The notes under the pieces are model-generated. The model made no database searches. It was not told the origin of the DNA and saw nothing but the letters and a program-made list of their open reading frames with translations. A stretch of DNA of 61,335 bases from a virus: positions 1-61,335 of the IMG/VR virus record IMGVR_UViG_3300008261_000017; one strand, 5' to 3'. The stretch's first letter is position 1. Every line of letters begins with the position of its first letter. Positions 32,493 through 39,633 of the stretch are shown here, one piece after another. The translations under genes and the position numbers were made by a program.

Positions 32493-34223
32493 ATGAATAA
32501 GGAAGATTTTGGTGCGGTTAAAAATTTATATGAAAGTATTATTAATGAAGCTCCTTTGAGGGACGAACCACTATGGGATGGACCAGGCAATAACAGACCA
32601 GCAGGACCAGAAAAGGCAAAACCAAAACCTTCTGCGCCTGGAAATGAAAAACCAGGATACTCTGGTCCTCCTACACCAGGAACAGAGACTGCTCCACTAA
32701 AACCAACTTCTGTAAAACCTGCTAAACCAGGAACATCATCACCTGCGAATGCAACAACTGCACAGAAAATTAAAGGTGGGATGGAAGTTTATAAGTCTCA
32801 AATCAAATCAGGAAATACCAAAGGTGCAGAAGAGACTGGAAAAGCAACTTGGGCATTAAAAAACCCAACACTTGCAGCAAAGGTAAATGCTGATGGGACT
32901 CAGAAGGGAACTGGACAAAGCAAAATGTCTCAGCAAGCTGCAGAGTTAAGAGATATGCAGAAGGCATCTCAAGGAAGGCAGCAAGGTGCAAATGTTATAA
33001 GTGATAGGGTTACAAGTGTAAGAAAGGATGTTGAGAGATTCAACAAACCAGAAGTCCTAAATAAACCAGCACCTGCTGGATCTGCTCTTGCAGCACAGCA
33101 AGCACAACAAGCAAAAGCAAAAGCAACTGCAGCAGCATCTGCAGTAAAACCAACACCTTCAACATCACCAATCAAAAAACCAGGTGCGGTGATGAGTTCA
33201 TTCGAGTGGGGAACTATGTCAACAATCAAAGATGTCTCAAATTTATATGCTTCAATCTATGAAGGAAAGAAAAAGGACCAAGATGGTGATAAGGATAAAG
33301 ACTTTGCAGATGTAATGATTGCAAGAATGATGGCATCTGGAATGTCAAGAGCAGAAGCAATCGCAGCAGTCAAGAATAAGGAATATAATGAAGAGTTTGT
33401 AACTGAAGACCCAGTACAAGACTTTAGAGATATGAGGAGAGCAAAGGAAAATGCTGCAGGATTGAGAGGTTCCGAACTATCTAATAGTGCTAGACCTGCA
33501 GGGTCGGCAGCACAAAAACCACAACCAAGAAGCAGAGAATTTGAAAAGGTTCTTCCTTCTGGCAGTAAACCCAAACCATCTGGTGGTGGAAGTGCGGCAA
33601 TGAGAACAACAGGACCTTCATCACCTGGGTACGATACAAGAAGATTGGGTGGTTCTGATTTGAGAAGACTTTCGAATTCTTATGAATTTGAGGGGAGTAT
33701 GGTTGATGAAGCAACCAGAATGAGAAAGGAACTCGGTAAGGAAGGTGAAACTGCAACTCGTAAAGAACTTGCGGCACGTTCTAAAGCATACAATCGTTCT
33801 GGTAGTGTAGATAAGACCATCGCAGCAGCGGAGAGAGGTGCTGCCCGTCCTTATATCAAGCACAAACGTGATGAGTCTGATGAAGACCGTAAGAAGAGAG
33901 AAGAGAAGCAAAGCAGAACTTTAAGAGGACTTGCATCATCAAGAAGAGGTTCAGTAAGAGATAAACCTAGAGTAAGTTTAAGAGGTTATGCCGCTAAGGT
34001 AGAAGGTTCTGATAGGGACTTACAAAGAGCAAGATCAAGTGCAATGTCTGCGGGAACTCTAACTCCAAAAGAGAAGAAGCAATTGGGTGAAGAATATGCA
34101 GTTTATGAGATTGTAGCATCATACCTTTTAGAGAACAATTTTGCAGAAACACTCAACGATGCAAATGTAATTATTGAAAATATGAGTGAAACTTGGGTTG
34201 CTCAAATTTTAGAGTCTTTTTGA
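32493..34223 (+). CDS. Large virion-type protein with two targeting-like modules
   Basis: 576 residues, rich in Ala, Pro, Lys and Ser. Starts MNKEDFGAVKNLYESIINEA (INE|A fits the protease rule). A second start-like module, MSTIKDVSNLYASI at about 244, resembles the first residues of the 28375 protein (MSSINDIKNLYTQI). A SYEFEGSMVDEA motif near 394 matches the YELEG motifs of that protein. The C-terminus (EEYAVYEIVASYLLENNFAE, ending WVAQILESF) is a helical module common in this phage group. Probably an internal or structural head protein. No enzyme domain recognised. Confidence 0.65.
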   Translation: MNKEDFGAVKNLYESIINEAPLRDEPLWDGPGNNRPAGPEKAKPKPSAPGNEKPGYSGPPTPGTETAPLKPTSVKPAKPGTSSPANATTAQKIKGGMEVYKSQIKSGNTKGAEETGKATWALKNPTLAAKVNADGTQKGTGQSKMSQQAAELRDMQKASQGRQQGANVISDRVTSVRKDVERFNKPEVLNKPAPAGSALAAQQAQQAKAKATAAASAVKPTPSTSPIKKPGAVMSSFEWGTMSTIKDVSNLYASIYEGKKKDQDGDKDKDFADVMIARMMASGMSRAEAIAAVKNKEYNEEFVTEDPVQDFRDMRRAKENAAGLRGSELSNSARPAGSAAQKPQPRSREFEKVLPSGSKPKPSGGGSAAMRTTGPSSPGYDTRRLGGSDLRRLSNSYEFEGSMVDEATRMRKELGKEGETATRKELAARSKAYNRSGSVDKTIAAAERGAARPYIKHKRDESDEDRKKREEKQSRTLRGLASSRRGSVRDKPRVSLRGYAAKVEGSDRDLQRARSSAMSAGTLTPKEKKQLGEEYAVYEIVASYLLENNFAETLNDANVIIENMSETWVAQILESF

Positions 34224-34245
34224 GTGATAGATTTCACATAATTTT

Positions 34246-34272
34246 ACACCCTCTTGACGGGGGTGTTTTTTT
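34246..34272 (+). terminator. Intrinsic terminator
   Basis: Stem ACACCC/GGGTGT, loop containing TTGACG, then a run of seven T. Confidence 0.85.
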
Positions 34273-34314
34273 ATGACTAAAATGACTCTGTGGAGTTTCA
34301 AGAATAATCTAGGT

Positions 34315-34322
34315 TCTAAATA
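34315..34322 (+). promoter_or_regulatory. Candidate late promoter TCTAAATA
   Basis: Variant of the late octamer, 21 bases before the ATG at 34344. Confidence 0.35.
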
Positions 34323-34343
34323 GCTCAAAATAGATTACTTACT

Positions 34344-34769
34344 ATGAGTTATGAAAACCCTTGGAGATTCAATGGGGAAATTTTTGAGTCTGATAATATT
34401 CAAGATAATTTTGGTTTTGTTTATCTTATACACTGCATTCCGACTGGTCGCAAGTATATTGGTCGAAAGTATTTCTGGAGTTTCCGCACACCAAGAGGAA
34501 AATCTAGAAAGGTTAAGTCGGAGTCCGATTGGAAAAAGTATTACGGTTCCTGTCCTGAACTCAAAGACGATGTTAACCTTTGGGGAAAAACATCCTTCAA
34601 CAGAAGCATACTTAGCCTCCATAAAACAAAAGGAAAATGCAACTATGAAGAAACCAGACAACTCTTTGTAAATAATGTCTTGACAGAAGCACTTGACGAT
34701 GGGACTCCTGCGTATTATAATTCGAATGTCCTAGGAAGATATTATCGGAAGGATTACTTTAATGAATGA
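34344..34769 (+). CDS. GIY-YIG-like nuclease domain protein
   Basis: 141 residues. GFVYLIHCIPTGRKYIGRKY (about 24-43) matches the GIY...YIG core strand pair of the superfamily. A basic stretch (RTPRGKSRKVKSESDWKKY) and HKTKGKCNYEETRQLFV follow. A short stand-alone GIY-YIG protein of this type is frequent in T4-like cyanophages and is often called a putative endonuclease. The catalytic Arg and Glu cannot be assigned by eye. No target-gene insertion is visible, so homing is not indicated. Confidence 0.7.
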   Translation: MSYENPWRFNGEIFESDNIQDNFGFVYLIHCIPTGRKYIGRKYFWSFRTPRGKSRKVKSESDWKKYYGSCPELKDDVNLWGKTSFNRSILSLHKTKGKCNYEETRQLFVNNVLTEALDDGTPAYYNSNVLGRYYRKDYFNE

Positions 34770-34959
34770 CCTAAAAGTTAAGAAAGTCTGCAATAGTCTT
34801 ATTCAAGAACACATTAATCGTATGCATGAATTGTGTGATGAAGGTCGAATTAAAGACGCTGAAAGTGTTTATGGTGAGATTCGAGACTGGGTAATTCAAA
34901 AAGAAAATCTAGAAGTAATGTCTTTGGACTATATAAGTGGTTATTTTTGCGATTTTTAA
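34762..34959 (+). CDS. Small helical protein
   Basis: 65 residues, MNDLKVKKVCNSLIQEHINR and an acidic, helical remainder ending YISGYFCDF. Overlaps the GIY-YIG-like gene by 8 bases. Function unknown. Confidence 0.65.
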   Translation: MNDLKVKKVCNSLIQEHINRMHELCDEGRIKDAESVYGEIRDWVIQKENLEVMSLDYISGYFCDF

Positions 34960-35091
34960 GTCAAACTAAATAATCACTTATAATGATATACATCATGAGA
35001 GTTTGAGGTGAAAATTAGAGCCGTGGAGATTGCCTTCTGAGAAGAGGGATGTGCGCTTTCTCTATACGGATGTAGAGTTCAATTAATTTTA
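34960..35091 (+). other. 132-base leader of the exported lysozyme gene
   Basis: No open frame. Contains CTAAATA at 34965-34971 and TATAAT at 34979-34984 (no good -35), then a G-rich stretch. It may hold the lysozyme promoter and a structured 5' leader. Confidence 0.35.
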
Positions 35092-35757
35092 ATGCAAAAC
35101 ATCTTTACTGTAGCCCTGCCCCTTCTGGCAACGGTTACAACCAATGCGGCAACACTGCCATTCGTCAACTACAAGATGCAAGGACCTCCACCTCCAGTGG
35201 AACAAAAAATTTCCTTGAATGAGATTAAAAATTTGAATCTTGTAGATGAAAAGAAGACAGCAATCCGAGAGGTTGCTCCCGAAAAGCCAAAAGAGAAAAG
35301 GCTAATTTGTAAAGGGTGTTCACAACATGAACAACTTGCTCTGGATTTTTTCCAAGATCAAGGAATCAAAGACAGAAACGCCCTTGCTACCATTATGGGC
35401 AATATTAAGCAAGAATCTATGTTCGTGCCTAATATTTGTGAAGGTGGTAGTAGGACTAGTTGGAATAACTGCTATGGCGGTTATGGACTAATCCAATGGA
35501 CATCTGCCAATCGTTATTATGGATTGGGTGATTTTGCTAAGAGGTATGGTGGTTCTCCATCAGACCTTGACACGCAACTTCGTTATCTAACTAATGAAGT
35601 TCAATGGAAACGAATTGAAGATAGAATGAAAATGCCTGGAAAATCTATCAATCGTTACATGGACTATGCGTACAGTTGGATTGGTTGGGGTATTCATGGA
35701 TCCCGTACACATTATGCTCATGAGTATGCCAACAAACTGATTACGGTAGAAGTTTGA
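35092..35757 (+). CDS. Exported phage-lysozyme-domain protein
   Basis: 221 residues. A signal-peptide-like start (MQNIFTVALPLLATVTTNAA), a Pro/Lys linker to about 75, then a tail-lysozyme-type domain (PF18013-like): LALDFFQDQGIKDRNALATI, MGNIKQESMF with the likely catalytic Glu, YGLIQWTSANRY and YSWIGWGIHGSRTHYAHEYA. Expected to cut peptidoglycan. A signal peptide suggests export from inside the cell, or an N-terminal anchor on the particle. Followed by a G/C hairpin and a tRNA gene. Confidence 0.82.
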   Translation: MQNIFTVALPLLATVTTNAATLPFVNYKMQGPPPPVEQKISLNEIKNLNLVDEKKTAIREVAPEKPKEKRLICKGCSQHEQLALDFFQDQGIKDRNALATIMGNIKQESMFVPNICEGGSRTSWNNCYGGYGLIQWTSANRYYGLGDFAKRYGGSPSDLDTQLRYLTNEVQWKRIEDRMKMPGKSINRYMDYAYSWIGWGIHGSRTHYAHEYANKLITVEV

Positions 35758-35772
35758 CAAACTGAATAGAGT

Positions 35773-35799
35773 GGGGGAGTTTGTAGATTCTTCTCCCCC
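35773..35799 (+). terminator. G/C-rich hairpin after lysozyme gene
   Basis: Stem GGGGGAG/CTCCCCC with a 13-base loop but no T run. It could be a weak terminator or a processing site before the tRNA. TTGACA follows at 35801. Confidence 0.5.
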
Positions 35800-35829
35800 C
35801 TTGACAGGTTGCTTTATAATATAATAATT

Positions 35830-35900
35830 GCGGACATGGTGTAGAGGTAACACGTCATCCTTCCAAGTTGAAATCACGAGTTCGATCCTCGTTGTCCGCT
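35830..35900 (+). tRNA. tRNA-Gly (anticodon TCC)
   Basis: 71 bases fold as a cloverleaf: acceptor GCGGACA/TGTCCGC, D stem GTGT/ACAC, anticodon loop CTTCCAA with TCC at 35862-35864, T arm ACGAG TTCGATC CTCGT, discriminator T. The anticodon stem (TCATC/GTTGA) has one T-T mismatch. CCA is not encoded. TATAAT at 35815-35820 lies just upstream. It reads GGA/GGG glycine codons, and GGA is common in the neighbouring genes. Confidence 0.93.
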
Positions 35901-35923
35901 TACTATTAAATTGGAATAGAAAA

Positions 35924-36175
35924 ATGTTAAAAGTAAGATGTAAAAATTGCAACATAGAGTTAGAGTCACATTCAACACAATCAAAATGTTGTGGTTGCGA
36001 TAATATGACTACAATTAATAATGAAAAAATTAGTGCTTTAGACTTGTCTTTAGTTGAAATGATTAGTTCCAATAAAGGAAAGGAAACTAAATCAGTTTTA
36101 ACTAGAGAAGATTTGATGTATCAAGAAGCAAGAAGAAATAGAAAAGTAAGAAAGTTAGATTTTGAGATTCGCTAA
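35924..36175 (+). CDS. Small zinc-ribbon protein
   Basis: 83 residues from ATG 35924, right after the tRNA. CKNC near residue 6 and a Cys-Cys-x-Cys group near 27 (SKCCGC) can bind zinc. The rest is charged and helical (REDLMYQEARRNRKVRKLDF). Similar small proteins occur in T4-like phages. Nucleic-acid binding is a guess. Confidence 0.7.
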   Translation: MLKVRCKNCNIELESHSTQSKCCGCDNMTTINNEKISALDLSLVEMISSNKGKETKSVLTREDLMYQEARRNRKVRKLDFEIR

Positions 36176-36221
36176 AAATTTAATAATGTCTTAATGAGTG
36201 TGTCGTATTGAACACAAATTG

Positions 36222-36249
36222 TTGACGTTTGAGGTTCGGTAATTAGTAT
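36222..36249 (+). promoter_or_regulatory. Probable host sigma70-type promoter
   Basis: TTGACG (36222-36227), 16-base spacer, TAGTAT (36244-36249). The -10 box lies inside a 10-bp inverted repeat, a possible operator. Confidence 0.55.
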
Positions 36250-36266
36250 ATAGTAGTATACTAATT
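36241..36266 (+). repeat. Inverted repeat over promoter
   Basis: AATTAGTATA, 6-base loop, TATACTAATT: perfect 10-bp arms. A shorter version of the same palindrome occurs at 39740-39758. Confidence 0.85.
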
Positions 36267-36276
36267 TTAAAGACCT

Positions 36277-36426
36277 ATGGATCAGCACACCTATGACAAT
36301 TGGGTGAAGATCAAGGAGACCTTCGAACAGTCTGGCAATACAGACAATATGTTTTACAAAAGAGCTTGTGTAATTGTAAAAACCCGAAGAGACCCACTCG
36401 CAAAGTTTCTCGGAGATGAAAAATGA
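36277..36426 (+). CDS. Small conserved protein
   Basis: 49 residues, MDQHTYDNWVKIKETFEQSG then NMFYKRACVIVKTRRDPLAK. First gene after the promoter/palindrome and coupled (ATGA) to the next gene. Function unknown. Confidence 0.75.
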   Translation: MDQHTYDNWVKIKETFEQSGNTDNMFYKRACVIVKTRRDPLAKFLGDEK

Positions 36427-36626
36427 TGCACGAACAAGAAGAATTTATTACTAGAACTGAAGTCCAGGAGATGATTGATGCTGCTATACGACAGCACAAT
36501 AGAAATGCTTCCATTATTAGTATGTGTGTTGGTTGGGTGGTTCTTGCTTTATTTGCTGAAGGACTTCTAAGACTAATTGGAGTAATTCCACCTGTATTCC
36601 CATGGTTGAACATTACTCTCCAATAA
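36423..36626 (+). CDS. Small membrane protein
   Basis: 67 residues. Acidic start (MMHEQEEFITRTEVQEMIDA) and one hydrophobic segment (IISMCVGWVVLALFAEGLLR, about 31-50) ending VIPPVFPWLN. Overlaps its neighbours on both sides. Function unknown. Confidence 0.65.
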   Translation: MMHEQEEFITRTEVQEMIDAAIRQHNRNASIISMCVGWVVLALFAEGLLRLIGVIPPVFPWLNITLQ

Positions 36627-36895
36627 TATTTTTAGTTCCCTGGTTTGTTCTAGTTGCGATTGCATTATCAATGATTGTGCAGGGGTGGATGATTATGAAT
36701 GCTCATCATGGGTATTCAAAAAGTCCAAAGGTTAAGCATCCAGAAATGAACGACGTAAAAGCAGGAGACCCACTACTAGTGATTAAGTTTACAGACGAAG
36801 ACTTAGAACAATTACAAAGAAAAGTTCTTCAACAAAAAATGGAGGAACTTTTTGAAGAACCATCTACCTATGAGGATGAAGAAAATGACGAGTGA
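36602..36895 (+). CDS. Membrane protein with acidic tail
   Basis: 97 residues. One N-terminal transmembrane segment (IIFLVPWFVLVAIALSMIVQ, about 8-27) then a polar, strongly acidic cytoplasmic tail (EELFEEPSTYEDEENDE). Overlaps the previous gene by 25 bases and the next by 11. Function unknown. Confidence 0.65.
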   Translation: MVEHYSPIIFLVPWFVLVAIALSMIVQGWMIMNAHHGYSKSPKVKHPEMNDVKAGDPLLVIKFTDEDLEQLQRKVLQQKMEELFEEPSTYEDEENDE

Positions 36896-37010
36896 AGATT
36901 GGATTATTTTTATTTCATTTGTCTCGCATTTACTTTATATGTTTGTAGCATTTATGTGTGGAATGATTATTGGGTATATTGTTGGATTTAGAAACGGAAA
37001 CGGAGAATAA
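36885..37010 (+). CDS. Tiny membrane protein
   Basis: 41 residues, almost wholly one hydrophobic helix (WIIFISFVSHLLYMFVAFM) with a short basic end (GFRNGNGE). Start overlaps the preceding stop. Function unknown. Confidence 0.6.
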   Translation: MTSEDWIIFISFVSHLLYMFVAFMCGMIIGYIVGFRNGNGE

Positions 37011-37014
37011 TTTT

Positions 37015-37104
37015 ATGGGAAACTTAATTTTTTCAACGGGTTGTATTTTTTCAATAATTGTAATTTTTATTTATTGGGGTCTCAACAACGCATATCCACA
37101 ATGA
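37015..37104 (+). CDS. Tiny single-helix membrane protein
   Basis: 29 residues, MGNLIFSTGCIFSIIVIFIY then WGLNNAYPQ. The size and single helix recall small photosystem or cytochrome subunits such as PetN, but the sequence does not match one I know. ATGA overlap with the next gene supports translation. Confidence 0.55.
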   Translation: MGNLIFSTGCIFSIIVIFIYWGLNNAYPQ

Positions 37105-37292
37105 AACACGCACTCATTCTTAGTTTATGTTTTTTGCCTTTAGCAATTATCTACATAATAATGAAACTATCTTTATGGTTATCGACTAGTGTATCTGAAG
37201 TAAAATATGTCAGAGAAGATGCTAAACAACCACATGGACCCTACCTGGAAAATGCATATGCAGACATTGATGAAAATGAAGAGACAGATTGA
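37101..37292 (+). CDS. Small membrane protein
   Basis: 63 residues, MKHALILSLCFLPLAIIYII as an N-terminal helix, then a polar acidic tail. ATGA-coupled to the 29-residue gene. Function unknown. Confidence 0.6.
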   Translation: MKHALILSLCFLPLAIIYIIMKLSLWLSTSVSEVKYVREDAKQPHGPYLENAYADIDENEETD

Positions 37293-37425
37293 AACTAAAG
37301 AGATTATTGAAACTGCAATAGAAGAGTGGTATTTCGAAAACGGAAAAGAAATTCCCAATTGGAAAATAAACAAGGACCCTCAGTGGTGGATTGATTATTT
37401 AAAAGAATTGGAAAAAGATAGATAA
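37270..37425 (+). CDS. Small soluble protein
   Basis: 51 residues from ATG 37270; ATG 37276 or earlier ones back to 37207 are possible. TKEIIETAIEEWYFENGKEI then DPQWWIDYLKELEKDR, an acidic helical protein. Overlaps the previous gene. Function unknown. Confidence 0.55.
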   Translation: MKMKRQIETKEIIETAIEEWYFENGKEIPNWKINKDPQWWIDYLKELEKDR

Positions 37426-37429
37426 AACT

Positions 37430-37636
37430 ATGAAACCAGAACATAGATGTTGGAACTTTGTTATGTCTTCTTTTGCTAGAATTTATGGTGTTAATAAGGC
37501 AAAAAGTGACGAAAGAATTCATGCATTTTCATTAGAATGGTGTGATGAAAACAATTATAGTTGCAATATTCATTTAGATGATTTGAGAAAAGTTGATGCT
37601 TATTTCAAACAACAATACGAAAATTGGGAGAGTTAA
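37430..37636 (+). CDS. Small conserved protein
   Basis: 68 residues, MKPEHRCWNFVMSSFARIYG, then SDERIHAFSLEWCDENN. No membrane segment. It ends directly at the gnd start. Function unknown. Confidence 0.6.
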   Translation: MKPEHRCWNFVMSSFARIYGVNKAKSDERIHAFSLEWCDENNYSCNIHLDDLRKVDAYFKQQYENWES

Positions 37637-38671
37637 ATGAAAGTAGGATTGATTGGACTGGGACGCATGGGAGAAGGAATGTCCCGTCGTATGATGAAAG
37701 CAGGTATAGAAGTTTGGGGGTATCGAAGGAGTTATGAAAAAGCAAATGAAGCATATGAAAAGGGATATGTGGATGGAATTACAACTACTATTGAAAATCT
37801 TGTTAAAGTAGTTAAACAAAATAAAAATGGCAAATATCAACCAGGCATATTTCAGATGGTTGTCCCTGCCGAAACTGTAGAGGAGACAATCAATGAGTTA
37901 TTACGATATTGTAGTGAAGGAGATATTATTATTGATCATGGCAATAGCAATTTTAAGGACAGTAGGAAAAGAGCAGAACGTCTGGCAAAAATTGGTATCC
38001 AATATATTGATTGTGGCACTAGCGGTGGTGTTTACGGTTTGGATCGTGGATACTGTCTTATGGTTGGTGGCGGAAATACTGCGGTCTCCACTTGTGCGAG
38101 GATTTTTGATGCCCTCTCTCCAGGAATCAACGCTGCCCCAAGGACTCAATTTGACTCGGACATAACCTCTGCAGAACATGGGTGGTTGCATTGTGGTGGT
38201 CCTGGTGCGGGGCATTTTGTAAAGATGGTGCATAATGGTATCGAGTATGGTATTATGCAGGCATACGCAGAAGGATTTAATATTATTAAAAATGCAAACG
38301 CAGGTGCAAAGTATGTTAAGGAAGGAGATGCCGAGGTTGCTCCAATGGCAGATCCAGAAAGTTATTGCTATGATATTGACGTTGCTGAGGTGGCTGAGTT
38401 ATGGCGTAGGGGTAGTGTTGTTGGGTCTTGGTTACTTGACCTTACCGCTGATGTTTTACGGAATGATGGTCAACTTAAACAGTTCTCTGGAGGGGTATCC
38501 GACAGTGGTGAGGGTCGTTGGACTGTTTCTGCCGCTGTGGACCTTGGTGTACCTGCCCCTGTCATTACCACTGCGCTTTTTGAAAGATTTAATTCACGCA
38601 ATCTGGGCACTTTCGCAGCCAAGATTTTGAATGGTATGAGATACATGTTTGGTGGTCATCATGTTAGGTAA
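37637..38671 (+). CDS. gnd: 6-phosphogluconate dehydrogenase, decarboxylating
   Basis: 344 residues, the short (YqeC-like) type. NAD(P) site GLIGLGRMGEG at the N-terminus. DHGNSNFKDS, a GTSGGVYGLDRGYCLMVGG stretch, and the substrate/catalytic segment GPGAGHFVKMVHNGIEYG are intact. It oxidises 6-phosphogluconate to ribulose 5-phosphate with NADPH release. In cyanophages gnd belongs to the pentose-phosphate set (zwf, gnd, talC, cp12) that diverts carbon from the Calvin cycle to nucleotide synthesis. The other members are not in this window. Confidence 0.95.
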   Translation: MKVGLIGLGRMGEGMSRRMMKAGIEVWGYRRSYEKANEAYEKGYVDGITTTIENLVKVVKQNKNGKYQPGIFQMVVPAETVEETINELLRYCSEGDIIIDHGNSNFKDSRKRAERLAKIGIQYIDCGTSGGVYGLDRGYCLMVGGGNTAVSTCARIFDALSPGINAAPRTQFDSDITSAEHGWLHCGGPGAGHFVKMVHNGIEYGIMQAYAEGFNIIKNANAGAKYVKEGDAEVAPMADPESYCYDIDVAEVAELWRRGSVVGSWLLDLTADVLRNDGQLKQFSGGVSDSGEGRWTVSAAVDLGVPAPVITTALFERFNSRNLGTFAAKILNGMRYMFGGHHVR

Positions 38672-38780
38672 GGCACTTTTATTTGTTGCTATTCCTTTTG
38701 TATTATCTACTCTTTATTTTGGGACAAAGGGGGGTTATTATGATTCTGACGATTATAAAGGAAATGGAACAGCACACTAA
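38661..38780 (+). CDS. Tiny membrane protein after gnd
   Basis: 39 residues overlapping the gnd stop. MLGKALLFVAIPFVLSTLYF is one helix, followed by GTKGGYYDSDDYKGNGTAH. Function unknown. Confidence 0.65.
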   Translation: MLGKALLFVAIPFVLSTLYFGTKGGYYDSDDYKGNGTAH

Positions 38781-38922
38781 TATTGTATTTAAACTTGTGG
38801 AGATTTTAGCATCAAGTCCAATATGGTTAGGAATTTGTGGAGCAGGCTTGACAATCGCACCCATTATGGGCATAATGATAATACACAGGCAACCGAATTC
38901 TGATGGAAAAAATCACGATTGA
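38764..38922 (+). CDS. Small membrane protein
   Basis: 52 residues from ATG 38764, with AAAGGA just upstream. A hydrophobic centre (SPIWLGICGAGLTIAPIMGI, about 18-37) and a polar tail. Overlaps both neighbours. Function unknown. Confidence 0.6.
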   Translation: MEQHTNIVFKLVEILASSPIWLGICGAGLTIAPIMGIMIIHRQPNSDGKNHD

Positions 38923-39073
38923 AAATTTTCAAAAGGATTTTGATAATCTTATGAATAGAGTTGAAAATGGTGAATCTTTTCTAGTCGAAGATGAAACAGG
39001 AAAGTCTGTTGTTGTTACGCCATGTGATGAAGAAGTAATTCGTATACATACAGAACATAATGATGCAAGTTAG
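38903..39073 (+). CDS. Phd/YefM-antitoxin-like small protein
   Basis: 56 residues: ITIENFQKDFDNLMNRVENG, SFLVEDETGKSVVVTPCDEE. This resembles the N-terminal DNA-binding half of Phd/YefM antitoxins (a helix ending in RVxxGE, then two strands with VVVTP). No toxin gene is adjacent. A phage-encoded regulator or a decoy antitoxin are possible; similarity is by eye only. Confidence 0.5.
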   Translation: MEKITIENFQKDFDNLMNRVENGESFLVEDETGKSVVVTPCDEEVIRIHTEHNDAS

Positions 39074-39138
39074 TGAATAAAAAATAGTCACGGATGGACT
39101 ATAACAGTACTGGTCGGAGTTGCCTTAAATGTTAAATC

Positions 39139-39366
39139 ATGTCTAAAACCAGTCTTCTCAGATATATTGGTAATTTTTTATTAGTTATTGGATATTTTGT
39201 TTTACTTTGGGGAGATTTTAAATATGGTTTATTGATTAAATGTGTAGGTGGGTTTTTAACTATCCCCTTTGCTATTAAACTTAAACTCTGGGATGTTTTG
39301 CTTCTCTGTGTATTCTACGGAATCATAGAGTTCACAAAACTTACACAACTTTTCCTAGTTTCGTAA
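39139..39366 (+). CDS. Small multi-helix membrane protein
   Basis: 75 residues with two to three hydrophobic helices (YIGNFLLVIGYFVLLWG, a second near 31-46, and LWDVLLLCVFYGIIEF). The stop codon lies in the loop and right arm of an 8-bp hairpin. Function unknown. Confidence 0.65.
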   Translation: MSKTSLLRYIGNFLLVIGYFVLLWGDFKYGLLIKCVGGFLTIPFAIKLKLWDVLLLCVFYGIIEFTKLTQLFLVS

Positions 39367-39373
39367 AACTAGG
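39354..39373 (+). other. RNA hairpin at a gene end
   Basis: Perfect 8-bp stem CCTAGTTT/AAACTAGG with loop CGTA and no T run. Followed by GGTGGTG, as is the hairpin at 39634. Confidence 0.7.
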
Positions 39374-39428
39374 TGGTGGAGCCGAGAAATCGAACAGTTA
39401 AATTACACACACATACAGGAGTAAAATC

Positions 39429-39629
39429 ATGACACCTTACGAATTAAGATTTGAAATTTTTAAGCAAGCATATACTATGCTAAATGATGAGTTTTGTGTA
39501 AAGTATGATGCTGCTAGAGAAAGGAATACTAAATTTGGAAAATCAGAAATTGACTATCCAAATTTTCCCTCACTAAAACAAGTTTTAGATCAGGCAGAAA
39601 TTATCAATACTTTTGTAAGTTCTAAATAG
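39429..39629 (+). CDS. Small conserved protein
   Basis: 66 residues. MTPYELRFEIFKQAYTMLND, a charged linker, then NFPSLKQVLDQAEIINTFVS. ATG preceded by an AGGAG at 39418-39422. Family frequent in T4-like cyanophages, function unknown. Confidence 0.7.
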   Translation: MTPYELRFEIFKQAYTMLNDEFCVKYDAARERNTKFGKSEIDYPNFPSLKQVLDQAEIINTFVSSK

Positions 39630-39633
39630 GTTT

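Noticed and set aside
33621-33911. Minus-strand frames opposite the 32493 virion gene
   Set aside because: Composition mirrors the Ala/Arg/Ser-rich + strand protein; no start signals.
34344-34769. GIY-YIG-like protein as a homing endonuclease in an intron
   Set aside because: It stands between terminator-separated genes. No interrupted gene or intron ends are visible.
35801-35820. TTGACA plus TATAAT as a normal promoter for the tRNA
   Set aside because: Spacer is only 8 bases. The TATAAT may work alone, but the pair is not a standard promoter.
37015-37104. 29-residue protein as PetN
   Set aside because: Same length and one helix, but the sequence lacks the PetN pattern, so left unnamed.
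38235-38630. Long + strand frame inside gnd
   Set aside because: It lies out of frame within the well-conserved gnd sequence; a shadow.
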